From positions 40,646,050 to 40,710,049 of the forward strand of contig NC_061121.1 of assembly GCF_002878395.1 (NCBI RefSeq): 64,000 bases of DNA, in the 5' to 3' direction. The stretch's first letter is position 1; every line of letters begins with the position of its first letter. Positions 12,246 to 23,811 of the stretch are shown piece after piece. The stretch comes from Capsicum annuum. Taxonomy: Eukaryota; Streptophyta; Magnoliopsida; Solanales; Solanaceae. Under the pieces are notes generated by a model. That model saw only the letters and a list, made by a program, of their open reading frames with translations. It did no database searches and had not been told where the DNA came from. A program made the position numbers and the translations under genes.

Positions 12246-13345
12246 AGTTTGAGAAGCTCATCGGTTAGCTAGATTGGGTGTAAGATTGGTTGATTTAGCT
12301 TAAGAGGATGTTTGGGTCTAAATTAGTTCTGAATCTTCTCTAGTTTTGGAAGTAAAAGAAAAGCGGGATAAGGATTCTAGTTTGGTTAAACTGAAGGAGT
12401 CAGTCAAAGACCAAAAAGTAGAGGTTTTCTCAGAAGGGAAAGATGGTGTGTTGAGGTACCAGAGTAGATTATGTGTGACATATGTTGATGATTTGAGGCA
12501 GCAGATTATGGCAGAAGTGCATAGTGCAGTTACTCAATTCATCCAGGAGCCACCAAGATGTATCGCGACCTACGGGAAATCTATTAGTGGAGTGGTATGA
12601 AGAAAGACAAAAAGAATTTGTAGACAAGTGTGCAACCTGTCAATAGGTTAAGGTAGAGCAGTAAAGACCTGGGGGTACATTGTAGGAGTTTGGTATCCCC
12701 ACTTGGAAGTGGGAAGAGGTGAATATGAACTTTGTGACTGGATTACACCTTTTGCATCGTCAGCATGATTTTATATGGGTTATTGTAGATAGATTAACTA
12801 AGTTAGCGTATTTCTTGCCAGTTCACACATCCTACACAGCTGAATATTATGCTAAGTTGTATATCAGAGAGTTAGTTAGATTGCATGGATTTCCTTTATC
12901 TATTATCTTTGATAGGGGTACTTAATTTGCCCTCATTTTTGGAAAGCCGTTCAGAAGGGTCATGGTATGTAAGTTCATCTTAGTTCAGCTTTTTATCCGT
13001 AGCCAGATAGCCAGGCAGAAAGGACCATTTAAACTCTAGAGGATATGTTGAGAGCATGTGTTCTTGATTTCAAAGGCAGTTAGGATGAGCATTTGTCGGT
13101 TATTGAGTTTGCCAACAATAATAGTTACCATACTAGTATTCAGATGCCCCCCTTCGAGGCTCTTCATGGGAGGAAATGTAGATCACCAGTTGGTTGGTTA
13201 GAAGTGGGTGAGGCTGCTTTAATTTGACCAAATATGGCATTTGAAGCCATAGAGAGTGTTCAATTGATTCGAGAGAGGCTAAAAGCAGCTCAGAGTTGTC
13301 AGAAATCTTATGCAAATATAACAAGGAGATATCTTAAGTTTAAGG
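12246..13345 (+). pseudogene. Element G integrase pseudogene
   Basis: Integrase joins the cDNA to host DNA. The zinc-binding HHCC part is degraded, with CATCQ near 12630 remaining. In the catalytic core the first acidic residue is lost: the usual MDFVTG reads MNFVTG (Asn codon 12728-12730). The second Asp (FDRGT, near 12913) is present but followed at once by a TAA. The Glu region around 13016 (SQAERTI) keeps its Glu. Blocks NNSYHTSIQM and EALHGRKCRSP follow. The loss of one catalytic Asp and several stops make it inactive. Confidence 0.9.
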
Positions 13346-13812
13346 TTAATGATCTTGTTTATTTGGAAGTTGCACCCATGAAGGGGGTGAAGAGATTTGG
13401 AAAAAAAGGGAAGCTTAGTCCCTGATACATAGGTCCCTACCGGATTTTTGAGTCGTGTAGGAAAGGTAGTGTATGATCTTGAGCTACCGACAGATTTGTC
13501 CTTAGTTCATCCAGTGTTTCATGTGTCCTTATTGAAAGCGTGCATGGACGATTCAGCTGTTGTAGTCCCTCTAGAAAGTACAGATATTCAGAATAGCCTC
13601 TAATATGATAAAGTTCCAGTAGATATTCTTGATCATTAGATCTGTAGACTAAGGAACAAAGAAGTTCCTTTGGTCAAAGTTCTATGGCAAAATTAGTCTG
13701 TTGAGGGCACTACTTGGGAAGAAGAAGAAGAAGAAGAAGACATGCATACCAAGTATGCTCATCTCTTCTCCATGAACTCAGATTCAATAGAAGGTAACAA
13801 TATTCCTTAATT
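13346..13812 (+). pseudogene. Element G integrase C-terminus and chromodomain remnant
   Basis: The GKLSPxYIGPY block (13408) and VHPVFHVSLLK (13507) form the end of integrase. A chromodomain-like stretch follows with RLRNKEVPLVKVLWQN (13650), a stop, then TTWE and a run of glutamates encoded by a (GAA)n microsatellite at 13718-13740, and finally DMHTKYAHLF. Chromodomains of chromoviruses guide integration to heterochromatin, which fits the setting. The poly-Glu run appears to be a local expansion of the acidic segment normally found there. Confidence 0.85.
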
Positions 13813-14003
13813 AAGCTCTTTTCCAGTCTGAGACCCAGCTATATAATTGTCCTCATATAAATTCATGCACTCACAGATTAGCTCAGTCGCTCAGTAAATT
13901 TTCAATTTAGTCATGCAGTTTGTTTCAGTCATACATGTCATCATATAGCCTCACATTCCTCAATATTTTTAGTTTAACCAGCCACATTCGAGGATGAATA
14001 TTC

Positions 14004-14018
14004 CCAGGGGGGAGATAA
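14004..14018 (+). other. Element G polypurine tract
   Basis: CCAGGGGGGAGATAA abuts the 3' LTR and is the expected plus-strand primer. It is preceded by TTCGAGGATGAATATT, a sequence common just before the PPT in this group. Confidence 0.85.
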
Positions 14019-16583
14019 TCCAATACCCTATACTTTTTCCTAGCTCAATTTAGCTCCTAGAATGTCAAGGGTTAGATTCAAAAATGGATAACCTTTGATA
14101 CATATAGAATTTTCCATTTCTAAAACCTCCAGTTTGCAGAAAATTAAATTAGCTTTCCAACGATACCAATTTCTCCTAAATCTAATACTTGATTGAGAAG
14201 TTATGGCATTTTTAGTAAAATAGTATGGTATTTCGATAAGCACCGCATTGCGTTGAAGTCCAATTTCCCAATTGTCAATTTCCAGTGGACCTCTGTTATT
14301 GGCCCATATAATGTTAAAGTCCCACTTCCCAATTGTCAATTTCCAGTGGACCTCTGTGATTAGCCCGCATCGCGTTGAAGTCCCAATTCCCAATTTATAA
14401 TTTTTAGTAGATCACCGCGATAGTGGTACGTCACGGTGATTGCCCAAATGGCATTTCAGTGGCTTACCGTGATAGCTCCGTATCGTGTTCATTTTCCAGT
14501 TCCCATTTGTCAATTTCCAGTAAGCCACTGCGATAGTGGCGCATCGTAGTGGGTGGTAAAATCAGGAATTTTCTTTCTTTTCCAGTTCCAAATTCAATTT
14601 TAAAAGGGGTAGTTTTGTCAATTCCCAATCCCCAAATCATGAGTGACACAAGATTAAACATATTCTTAGCCTATTTTACCCATTATCATCAATTCTTTCT
14701 CAAAAAAAACCCTAGAGCTCAAAACTTACTCCCCAAGAAATCAAATTTCCTCCATTCTTTTTCCAAAATAACTCAAGATTAAGGATTTCCAATTCGAGAA
14801 CTTCAAGAATTCATCTTCAAAAGCATAATAGGAATCCGAAATCAAGTGTTCTTATCAATTTCATCAATTAAGGTATGTGGGATTTATGAACGAGGATATT
14901 CTTTCATCCTTGTACCCAAAACTAGTCTTTAATTATAAATTTACATGATTTTGTATGAATATACATGAGTTTCAAATTAGGGTTCATACCCATTATTGTT
15001 ATTTGCAAGATTATGAGATTTCAAGTGATTTAGAAGTTAAGTTGCATGTCTATTTCCGTATTTCCATACGTATTGCAGTAATTTCCAGATTTTGAGTTGA
15101 ATCATCAATATTTAAATTATCAAGCATGAGCATTATGATGTTTTAACATGAATTTGATGTAGGGGTCAATAGGCCCTAATTGGATATTACTATTTCAAGA
15201 TTGATTGTGCTGTAAACACCCTTTTGCTAGATTATTTTCAGATTTTTGATAAAGATTTGATATTTTGATCTCAGCTTAGATTATGAAATCCACTTTACAG
15301 TTTTAGATTATAGTTTAACATAGTAATTATACTGTTGGTTTTCGTAATAAACCATTACACTAGATTTTTAAAGTGGATTTCCAATAGAATGAGCATACAG
15401 ATTAAAGTGAGTAGTATTTAGCACCGAGTTGGGTATGTTCTCATGCCCCAGAACTATTAGCCAACGTAGGTTTATATTATAAAATTATTTCTATTTCTAT
15501 ATGGATGACAGATACAGATGTGATCACTTAGATTAGGTTATACTCCTTGGCAAGAGTATGACACCTCTCCCCAACATGAGGTTTACCCATATGGGAACTA
15601 GACGTTGGATTCCATGATAGCTCACATTGTTTATGTCGGTTAGAAGAACCTCTCTGCAGAAAAGAGTTATCCTAACAGTAAAGACTTTTAAAATTGTTTT
15701 TAATAGTATTTCCCTACTAGTAGATGCTATACAGAATAGAATAATCTTAACAAAAAAGCTTCTAGGAACTAAGTGTAAATCTCACAACTTTATTTAGATA
15801 TTATTTTAGTGAAAGACATTAGCTACAGACTTCAGCTTTCAGATTTCATATATCAAAGTGAGTTATTTCTACACTCATAAGCATGATTTACAGACAGAAC
15901 ACTAGTACAGCTTTTAGAACTAAATGTTATGACTCACTAGATTTATAAAGTATGATTTACTACTCATAATTATGATCCTTAGTTTTCAGATATTCCAGCT
16001 TATGTGAGTCATCTACATTTATCATGCATTATTTTACAAATTATGATGATGTTGAGACATTGTTTTACTTATGCATTTACCCTCATATACTCAGTACATT
16101 CTCAGAGTATCGATCCACATATACGTCTATATGCTACATTGTCTTATAATGTAGGTTCAATTGCTCAATTTCAGCAGTGCAAGTGATTTCAAACATCTTT
16201 ATCTACATCCTAATAGTTGGTGAGTCCTCATAGTTTGTGTCTATTTTTAGCTTATTAGATTAGATTATTCAGTATTTTCATACAGTTTGGGGTTTGTCCC
16301 AGTGACTCTTTAGTTATTAGTAGTAGAGGCTTATCAGGCTACTAGATATGATTCAGATTATTCAATATTGATTGCTCAGACTATTGAGTCTAGTATTTTT
16401 AGTGATTATATTTAAAAATTCTCAGTTAGCTCAGACAGATTTTTGCATTCTAGTTTTGATGTTATATCTATATTTCCTATATTATAAGATTCAGACTTAG
16501 TAGAAGGAAGACAGGTTAGCTTAAGGCGACTCATAGTCTTGAGCACCATTTGCCATCTCGAGACCCATTTTTGGGGCGTTACA
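14019..16583 (+). mobile_element. Element G 3' LTR
   Basis: It aligns with 6572-8925 along its length and ends in GGCGTTACA. The start is mutated, TCCAATACCC instead of TGTAATACCC. It is 2,565 bp, about 210 bp longer than the 5' LTR, because a GC-rich unit is repeated (14235-14545). Apart from that, both copies keep the same landmarks, such as AAAACCCTAGAGCTC near 14706. Confidence 0.93.
14235..14545 (+). repeat. GC-rich ~65-bp tandem units in element G 3' LTR
   Basis: Three to four imperfect units contain a CGTTGAAGTCC-like half and CAATTTCCAGT, ending in a CpG-rich stretch such as CACCGCGATAGTGG. The 5' LTR has essentially one unit at 6795-6870. The extra units arose in this LTR after or during insertion, or were already present in one of the templates. 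Confidence 0.75.
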
Positions 16584-16588
16584 TATAT

Positions 16589-17833
16589 ATTTTCTACCAG
16601 TAGTTCATATTTTTTTATGATTTCTATTTTTTGGCTATATTTTGTTCCCTCTATCCGATATATAGTTGGCTACTTATGTTATAAGTCAGTAGTTATCCCT
16701 ATGGTGATTTTTGTCTATGGATATGTCTTGGCTGTGACTTGGTATGATTTATCTCAGGTATGTCATATTTGGACTCTAGAGTCAATTAGAGATAGTTGAC
16801 ATTGATATAACCTTATTGGCTTAGTTTTGGATTTGACTTGGAATGGTGATTTGGATGTCTGATAGATATGGACCATTAATGCCTACCCATTTTTAGTTTT
16901 GGTTGGGATATTTGAGATCGAGTGATTCAACCTCAGTATTGAGATTTCAGCTTGGTATTACAGAGTTTGGATGCAACTTTTGTTTTACACCTGGACTTGT
17001 TCAGATTTAATTTATAGAATGGTTGAGCCTACTCTGTGGATGCCTGTTCAGTCTTCTAGACTTCGATTGGACCATAGTTGATGAGTGATCAAATAATAAC
17101 CCATGGGCCTATATTGTTTACTTTAATTTTGACCTCAGGTTTTATTTTTCTTTGGGAGTTTTTGATTATTTACTCAGTGGGAGTAATATTCTTAAGTTGG
17201 ATTTAGTATGGGTTCATTCTCGGTGGATGAGGCATCCTGGAGTCGAATATTTAGCAATGAGTAGTTATACCTAGGATTTTCGGATTTTAATTTGATTTTC
17301 ACCCGGATTATTTGTAATATTGGAATGGGTTGCATTCCTTGATTATCTATATTTATATTCCCATATAGTGCCTTATGAGACTCTGCGTAGATGAGACTCA
17401 AGTGATTTTAGTCCTGGCTTGGAGTAGATAGCATATGAAAAATAGTAAAGCAAGGTTATTTTTGGCTTTGAAGTCAATTTTATGACTCATGTCATGGTTT
17501 GTTTTTGTCTTGGATGAACCCTCATTGATTTATATGGATACAGAAATGGTATTAGTGTGTTGTGATTCAGTTGTACGTGCATCAGTCTTCTTGGTTTAGT
17601 TTGAGGCCAGTTTGCGGTTAAGTTGAGTTTTGGCTATTTTGGAAGTAGAATGAGGATGATGGTTGAAAAAGGGATACTTGTGGTGAAATTTCTTAGAAGT
17701 GTTTTCTCGCTGTTGAGGTTACTTGGAAAGTTATGCTTGGAGCAAGTGGGCCCATTACCATATCTTTTTGAGCTTTTGGGATTCTTTCTATCTGTTGACT
17801 TTTAGGGACAAAAGTCCTTTTAGTAGTGAATAT
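16589..17833 (+). mobile_element. Element A internal region, right part, no coding motif seen
   Basis: This is the continuation of the A interior beyond element G and ends at the 3' LTR. I find no gag, pol or chromodomain motif. Open frames at 16539-16799 and 17623-17805 are T-rich chance frames, and the first overlaps the end of the G LTR. Just before the LTR lies TTAGGGACAAAAG, then TAGTAGTGAATAT, matching the AAAGGGATGAAAG...TAGTAGTGGATGT stretch before the C LTR, so the polypurine tract is probably this weak purine run at about 17801-17813. Confidence 0.7.
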
Positions 17834-17836
17834 TGT

Positions 17837-17855
17837 AATGACCTTTCAGGTCATT
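17837..17855 (+). repeat. Terminal hairpin at the start of A 3' LTR
   Basis: AATGACCT and AGGTCATT are perfect inverted repeats separated by TTC, starting three bases inside the LTR. Element C keeps a 7-bp version (50400-50418). Confidence 0.8.
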
Positions 17856-18598
17856 TTACCTATTGATTCTTATCTTCACTGTTTGAGCTTCTTCATATTT
17901 GTCCCAACTCATTTATGACTTCCTGGGACCGATGGTTTAGTTATCGGGCTGTTCGTTTAGTTTTTAGAACCAATTCCCAATATATAAGTCTTTGTTGGTT
18001 CTAAATAGACACCGAGAGAAAATATCAGTGAAACGATCTCGGTTGCAAATTCCAACAGCGCCAGTAGATTTGAAATATTAATTTTAGTCTAGGTAGACCT
18101 TTGGTTTGGATCCCAATGAACCTAAGCTCATTTTGATCTATTGGTTTGAAAGTTGAAAATTTGAAAATATGGGTGTACGACCCATATTTGGTCGAAACAA
18201 CCTCTGATTGAAAATTTGTCTTCGCTATTACATCCAGAACGTCAATTTTTAGCTAGGGGGACCCTTGGTTCAGGTCCCAAGGCTCTCAGACTCATTTTAG
18301 GATATTGATCGAACTTTATAAAAAATGATGAAACTATAGATGTGAGCCCCACTTTTTGCCTAAATGATCTCGGATGAAAGTTTTGATGATTCTAATGGAT
18401 TTGGAATCTATTTTAAACTCAAAATTCAATATTGGATCATGTTCTTTGGATTCCGGATGAGTTTTAAGGGTCAAAAACTTATTTTTGATTTTGTTGTCAC
18501 CTGGTGCAACCACGATTGCGACAAATAGTGTAGTGAGCATTGTAGCATGATCACAACCCGTAGAACCATGCTAGCGACATCTCCTTACCTGTAGGGGC

Positions 18599-18606
18599 TA
18601 TATAAA
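18599..18606 (+). promoter_or_regulatory. Probable TATA box of element A LTR
   Basis: TATATAAA sits in a GGGGCTATATAAAGACCCC context, the best TATA match seen in the first kilobase of the LTR. The related C LTR has TATAAAAAGG at the corresponding place (minus strand, 49903-49912). Function is inferred. Confidence 0.55.
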
Positions 18607-19739
18607 GACCCCAAGATGGGTTTGGGGCAATTCCCTTTCTTTATTTAGACCTAGAAACCCCAAAATGAGTGTAATAACTCAAAATTGGCCATGGTGGGTG
18701 ACTTGGGATCTTGACTATCCTCTTTTATCGCGATTATCTTTAAATTTAAGGTAAGAATCCTTTGAATTCATTCTTGAATTTCCTCGGTTGGACCCAAAAC
18801 CCCAATTTAGCTTAGGTCTTGATTTTTATCTTAAAGTATGCTTAATTTTCACCCATTTCTTGAGGTTTATGATTCTTTTTTCATGTGTGAACTTTGGGTT
18901 GGCCTCAAAAACTCGGTTTTTCTTTATGGGACCCACTTGGGGTTTTGATGTTATTTTGGGACCGGAGGTATAATAGTGCAATATATGTGTAATTCGACTC
19001 GTATTGATGAGTAGATTATGGTTTTTATAATGTGATGACATTTTGAGGATGGTAAAGTGAAAACAATCATGTGGTGCATGAAGTGAGGTTTTGCGGTTTG
19101 GCCTTGAGGTAGGCTTCTATCTATTTTTCTCTATAGATAATGTGTGATATATGTTGCGTATGGATATGGATGTTAGGCTTGATTATGAATAGGATGAATT
19201 GGCCTCGATTGTTGATGTTTGGAGTTTAGATGAGGGCTTGGGACCAGTAAAATGGCATGTTTATACCCCTTTTGAATCCTATTGCTTTCCCTCTCTAATT
19301 TAGATTAGTTTTAGTATGGTTATGATGTAAACCTGCGTTTGGGATGTGGTTTTAGAATTTGAAGCATGATTTATATATATGACCTTATTGGACTAGTGTG
19401 GTAGTCTTTAAACTATAAGTTGGGTGGAGTTGACTTGAGTATCCTTGTTTCTAGTCAAAGTTGCTATCTTAGGCTTGAATGTGGCTTATTTGACATCTAG
19501 AAGTTGGACTAGATTCCTAAGCCTAGTTTGGGGCATGGTGTGCTTAATAATGGAAATTGAGGATTAGAAGTGGGATCATTCGACCTACTTAGGCCTAAAC
19601 TTGTGTTTAGCCTTGTGGACTTAGTTGTGGATGTTAGATATAGATAAGGCTAGAATAAGGTTACTTCGAGACTTGTTAACTTTTATGGATATTCCCGGAT
19701 TGTGGGTTTTGAGTTAAAGTTATGATACTTCTTGGGGAA

Positions 19740-19985
19740 GTGATATTGGGAATTTAGAGATTATATTCCTCTTAGTTACGTTATGTGGCCTATAGAGATG
19801 TTATTTACTCTTAGAATTGATGATTGGCCTATAGAGATGCTATTTTCTCTTACACTTGATGATTAGCCTATAAAGATGCTATTTACTCTTAGACTTGATG
19901 ATTGGCCTATAGAGTTGTTATTTTCTTTAGTCTTGGTTGTTAAACCTGTAAAGATAATGTTCCTTTTAGATAAGATAATTGGCCT
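19740..19985 (+). repeat. 40-bp tandem array in element A 3' LTR
   Basis: Counterpart of 870-1105. Units share GATGATTGGCCTATAGAGAT and CTATTTTCTCTTA-type halves. Confidence 0.8.
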
Positions 19986-21246
19986 AGATAGGTGATATTC
20001 CATCTAGTCATGATGTTTGACCTTTAGATATAAGATATCCTATGGATGATTACATGTCTATCTATATTATGCCTCTTAGATATATGATGTATATTGTGTG
20101 AGAGAATAATTACATGCTTATTGATATTATGCCTCCTATATGTGATATGACTCCTGTGTGTGAGATAGTTAGAGATATGCTACAGCTTATAAATATAATT
20201 ATCAGTATGAGTTTTAGATATGTATATGGGCCTAAGGCCATGATTAATATGTTGCAAATATTTTGGATATGTCATTGGGCCAAGGGTTATGGCATGGTAA
20301 TGATTGGATATCCGAGAAGTGCTTGCCATTATAAAAGATATGATTACAGTTTATGGATTCATATATATATTTGTAGACACATCTCTCTGGTGTGGGATAG
20401 AGGAACAAAAAGTATATTTCTTACGACTTTATTGATTTGATACCAGTGATAGCATACATAGATTTGGTACATCCATTATTATTATATCAGTAACTTATGT
20501 AGTTTTAGATGAAGCATGATCTTATGATTAATCTGCCTAATTAACGGTTAAATCTATGAGGTAGCTAGTTTTCCATTAGCTGACTGTAGGACTTAGTGGC
20601 TAGTTAATCTAAGTATTAGTTAATCAACTTTCTTAGTATAAATAAGTGGTAGCTAGCAATGGTTAATGCGAGACTTTTGGTGAGGTCGGGTCTAGCATAG
20701 GTGAAGATTAGTTGATATTGATCACTAAGATCGTGACGTTGATTAGTCAATAGATGAAAAGTTGTGTATTAAAGAGGCTAGATAATAACAGATGTTGTTA
20801 ATAAGAAGACACAAGTTAATAATGATGAATAGCTTCTGAATGGTTAATAATTGAATAGTTAATCAAGTATTAGTGGTAAACGATAGTTAGTTAATGAATT
20901 GTGCCAGTTAGTAAAAGATAGTTAGGTGACAAGTAGTAATGTGTTGTCTAATAGTGATTTACGAGTATGGGATGATTACTTGATAATGATGAATAGTGGA
21001 TAAATGGCAATTCGGTCTAGTGATGAACCTTTACTAGATGTTAGATGTTGACTATTTAGTAAATAGTGGTTAGTTTTTATCCCATGAATATGGATAATTT
21101 TTAGGCTAATAACTAGAAGTCATGTGATGATGAGTGAACTATTGGTTTCTTTATAATAAGATTTGGTTAACTAATAATAAGTAGTTGGGAAATATTGGCT
21201 AGATAGACTATGTTTACGAGTATTTTTAGTGTATGTTATTTGGTAA

Positions 21247-21490
21247 TGACTATTGTGATGATATTGATACCTTTTAAAGTCGGAGGATACTATTATGATG
21301 ATATTGACACTCGACAAGGCCGGAGTATATTAATATGATGATATTGATACCCAGCAAGGCCGTAGGATACTATTGTGGTGATATTGATACCTGGCAAGGC
21401 CGAAGGATACTATTTTGATGATGTTGATACCCAACAAGGTCGAAGGATATATTGATGATATGCTGATGCCCGACAAGGCCAGAGGTTGAT
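21247..21490 (+). repeat. ~40-bp tandem array (GATATTGATACCC...AAGGCC) in A 3' LTR
   Basis: Six or so units of the form GATGATATTGATACCCAGC then AAGGCCGTAGGATACTAT. Counterpart of 2400-2645. Confidence 0.85.
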
Positions 21491-22011
21491 GGAAATTATG
21501 ATATTCTTGATACAACATTTATGATTAGTTATAATATTGATTGTGTACTTTGCATTCATTCTTGCATGTGCATCGCCTATCTGCAATATGCACCTATATT
21601 TATCCATTGGAATAGAACAATTTCAAAGATATGGGTGAAGAATATGCTTTGCATTGTTGTATGCTGATTAAACCTTCCAAGTCTGGGGAAATGGAAGTAC
21701 GCATAGGCTTGGCTAGGTATTTGGTTTTTTGAGTAGACGGTTATTTATGATGTTATTGATATTTTTATTATCATAGTTATTATCATTATTATGGCTAGCC
21801 TATGATAGATTTATCCTTTATCTGGTATTTGGATTAAGATATGTCTTTGGCCTCTTCTATCTTACGATCGCATTACTATGCATGATTATTAATGTCTAGC
21901 TGTGTGGATTAAATACCCTAGGTATGATAGTATTTAAATCTTGATAGTATTATAATGAGGTCTTGGAATGAGATATGATGATATAGGTTATGCTTTGAGA
22001 TAACCTCATGT

Positions 22012-22020
<9 letters not shown>

Positions 22021-22044
<24 letters not shown>
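22021..22044. repeat. (TA)n microsatellite
   Basis: An uninterrupted run of twelve TA units inside the A 3' LTR. The 5' copy has only a short TATATGTATATATA-type stretch near 3155-3175, so the run expanded after insertion or contracted in the other copy. Confidence 0.9.
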
Positions 22045-22047
<3 letters not shown>

Positions 22048-23425
22048 CTATATGAAGCTTGTACCATCATATATCCATCCCTTCATTATGCATATTGTAT
22101 AGTCGTTTCTTCACCTTCTATATTACTATATATCTTTCTTTCACCCTTTATTCGTATATTGGCCTGGGATATACAATGTAGTATTAACGTAGATTGAATG
22201 CAGCTGGAATAGGATAGTTCTCCTTGATACTTCCTTAGTCTTGTTATGTTAGACTTTTGGATATGAATAGGATAGTTCTCCCTTATTATTCTCATTGACT
22301 TGTTATAGGCTATTGGATTGGGATTATGGTCTCATATGATTTCTAGACTCTTGGGTATGGATTTCATTGTGTTTATATGTTGTGTATATCTTATTTATCT
22401 TTGGATATCAATTGGTAGATGCCTACTAAGTACCATTCATTTGGTACTCATACTATACTTCTACAGCTTGCAGATCATAGTACGGGTTATTGTCATTGAT
22501 GTGTGCATCATGCGGAGCAACCTTTGTTTGGTGACTTAGAGTGAGCTCCTGATGTTTAGAGTATTAGTTATCTCTCTCTTATATATTAGACTAGTCTCTA
22601 AGTTTAATTCAAAGATAAGTTGTATCAGTGTATTTCTCTTGGATATATCACTTTTGTACTCTTATTATGTTTAGAAGCTCTTGCATTGATACTACCAGGT
22701 TTTGGGATTCTTCTATGTATTGATTTTTATTTCACATATTCCGAATTCTTTTCCTTATATTATTGAGTAGTCCATTACTAGTTGTTCCGGACTACGGGAT
22801 GGCTTGCCGACTGGTGATTTATGGTAGGCATCATCTTGACTTGAGTAGTTGGGTCGTGACAACTCTCAACTACTCTCTCTCAAAATCCCCTTTTCAAGTC
22901 AAGACTAGGGCTCAAAGAGGTGATCATCTAAGGTCCAAAGGGTGGTGCTTTCTTCCAATTCTCTTGTGTTTAAGGCATTTACCTCTGTCCTTATACTTAT
23001 TGTTTTCTTAATGGGATAAAAATATTATTAATTCATGGTATCGATGTGGGTTTTAACATAGTTGAGGGATTTTGAGATGGTTGATCATTTAATTGATTTT
23101 CCATTGTTATTTACGCAATATTTTTGCTTTTTTTAATGATTTTGAACATTGTGGGATGATGCATGGGAATGGTGATTAAATTAAGGGGTTATGGTTAACC
23201 CCCAATTTTATTAATTTCCATGATTATGGCATTGAAAATTGTATGCCCTCAACATGTTGGTGAAATTGTCAATGAAAAGGGTTTCTGTCGCATAGTTTGT
23301 TTACCCACTAGTAATAATGCATTAGCATAAATAGGATAATGAAGTATGCATGCTTTCCTTTAAAGGCCTTAGTGGCCATGTATTAATGGTGGGATTAGAA
23401 CCTTGTGGGTTTGGTTGACTAAATG

Positions 23426-23793
23426 GGTTCGAGTCCAGAATGATTGATTATTTGAATATCTTTTGACCTATGGGTTAGAGTCCCAGTTGGTTGAGTAGAT
23501 GACATGGCATAATGATATTAGCTGGCAAGCGAGGTTAGTATGACAATATCAAAAAAATTCATTGGTGTGTAAATGGTTTAATAAAATTGGAATATACATT
23601 AAATGCTTTAATTGGGCTTAAAAGAGGTTTGTGTAGCTAATCGTGGAAGGTATAGGTCCTAGAGGACTGACACTGGAAACCGCGCTAGCCGGTGCGGGGG
23701 TCGTTATGTCTTGAGGGTTCGAGTCCCCTTGCTTGTGACCAGGTGGTTTGAGTCCACTTTAACCTTATTATTATGATTGGAAGGTTTGAATCC
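23426..23793 (+). repeat. Cluster of GGTTCGAGTCC-type motifs in B LTR
   Basis: Two perfect copies of the RNA polymerase III B-box consensus GGTTCGANTCC lie at 23426-23436 and 23716-23726. Near copies occur at 23473 (GGTTAGAGTCC), 23745 (GGTTTGAGTCC) and 23783 (GGTTTGAATCC), with another beyond element E near 43019. No cloverleaf or convincing A-box accompanies them, so I do not call a tRNA. Confidence 0.5.
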
Positions 23794-23811
23794 CCCATAT
23801 CACATTTCATG

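Larger units (their letters stand above)
6572..16583 (+). mobile_element. Element G: degenerate Tekay/Del-like Ty3/gypsy chromovirus nested in A
   Basis: This is a complete insertion of about 10 kb. Two LTRs (6572-8925 and 14019-16583) flank PBS, gag, protease, RT, RNase H, integrase, chromodomain remnant and polypurine tract in the normal order, with a TATAT duplication outside. It interrupts the internal region of element A. The coding part has many in-frame stops and several frameshifts, so it is not autonomous. The chromodomain after the integrase places it among chromoviruses; the assignment to Tekay/Del rests on the general look of RT and chromodomain and would need a tree. Confidence 0.92.
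17834..22861 (+). mobile_element. Element A 3' LTR (5.0 kb)
   Basis: The LTR starts TGTAATGACC and ends GGGTCGTGACA. Its last ~4 kb duplicates 1-3971. The right-hand TSD would be ACTCT (22862-22866), but the left copy is outside the window. Its first bases form a perfect hairpin, AATGACCT-TTC-AGGTCATT (17837-17855). A TATA box at 18599 lies only ~765 bp from the LTR start, so most of the LTR would be transcribed R-U5. It contains the two tandem arrays and a (TA)n run. It is related to the C LTR at 45994-50421, showing A and C to be relatives. Confidence 0.92.

Noticed and set aside
17623..17805. Open frame just before the A 3' LTR as a possible integrase or chromodomain end
   Set aside because: It has no chromodomain or integrase residue pattern. 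The stretch is T/G-rich and its relation to the C end is limited to the last few dozen bases before the LTR.
23640..23760. tRNA gene suggested by GGTTCGAGTCC
   Set aside because: No acceptor stem, anticodon arm or proper A-box can be folded around the B-box-like motif. I keep only the motif cluster as a finding.
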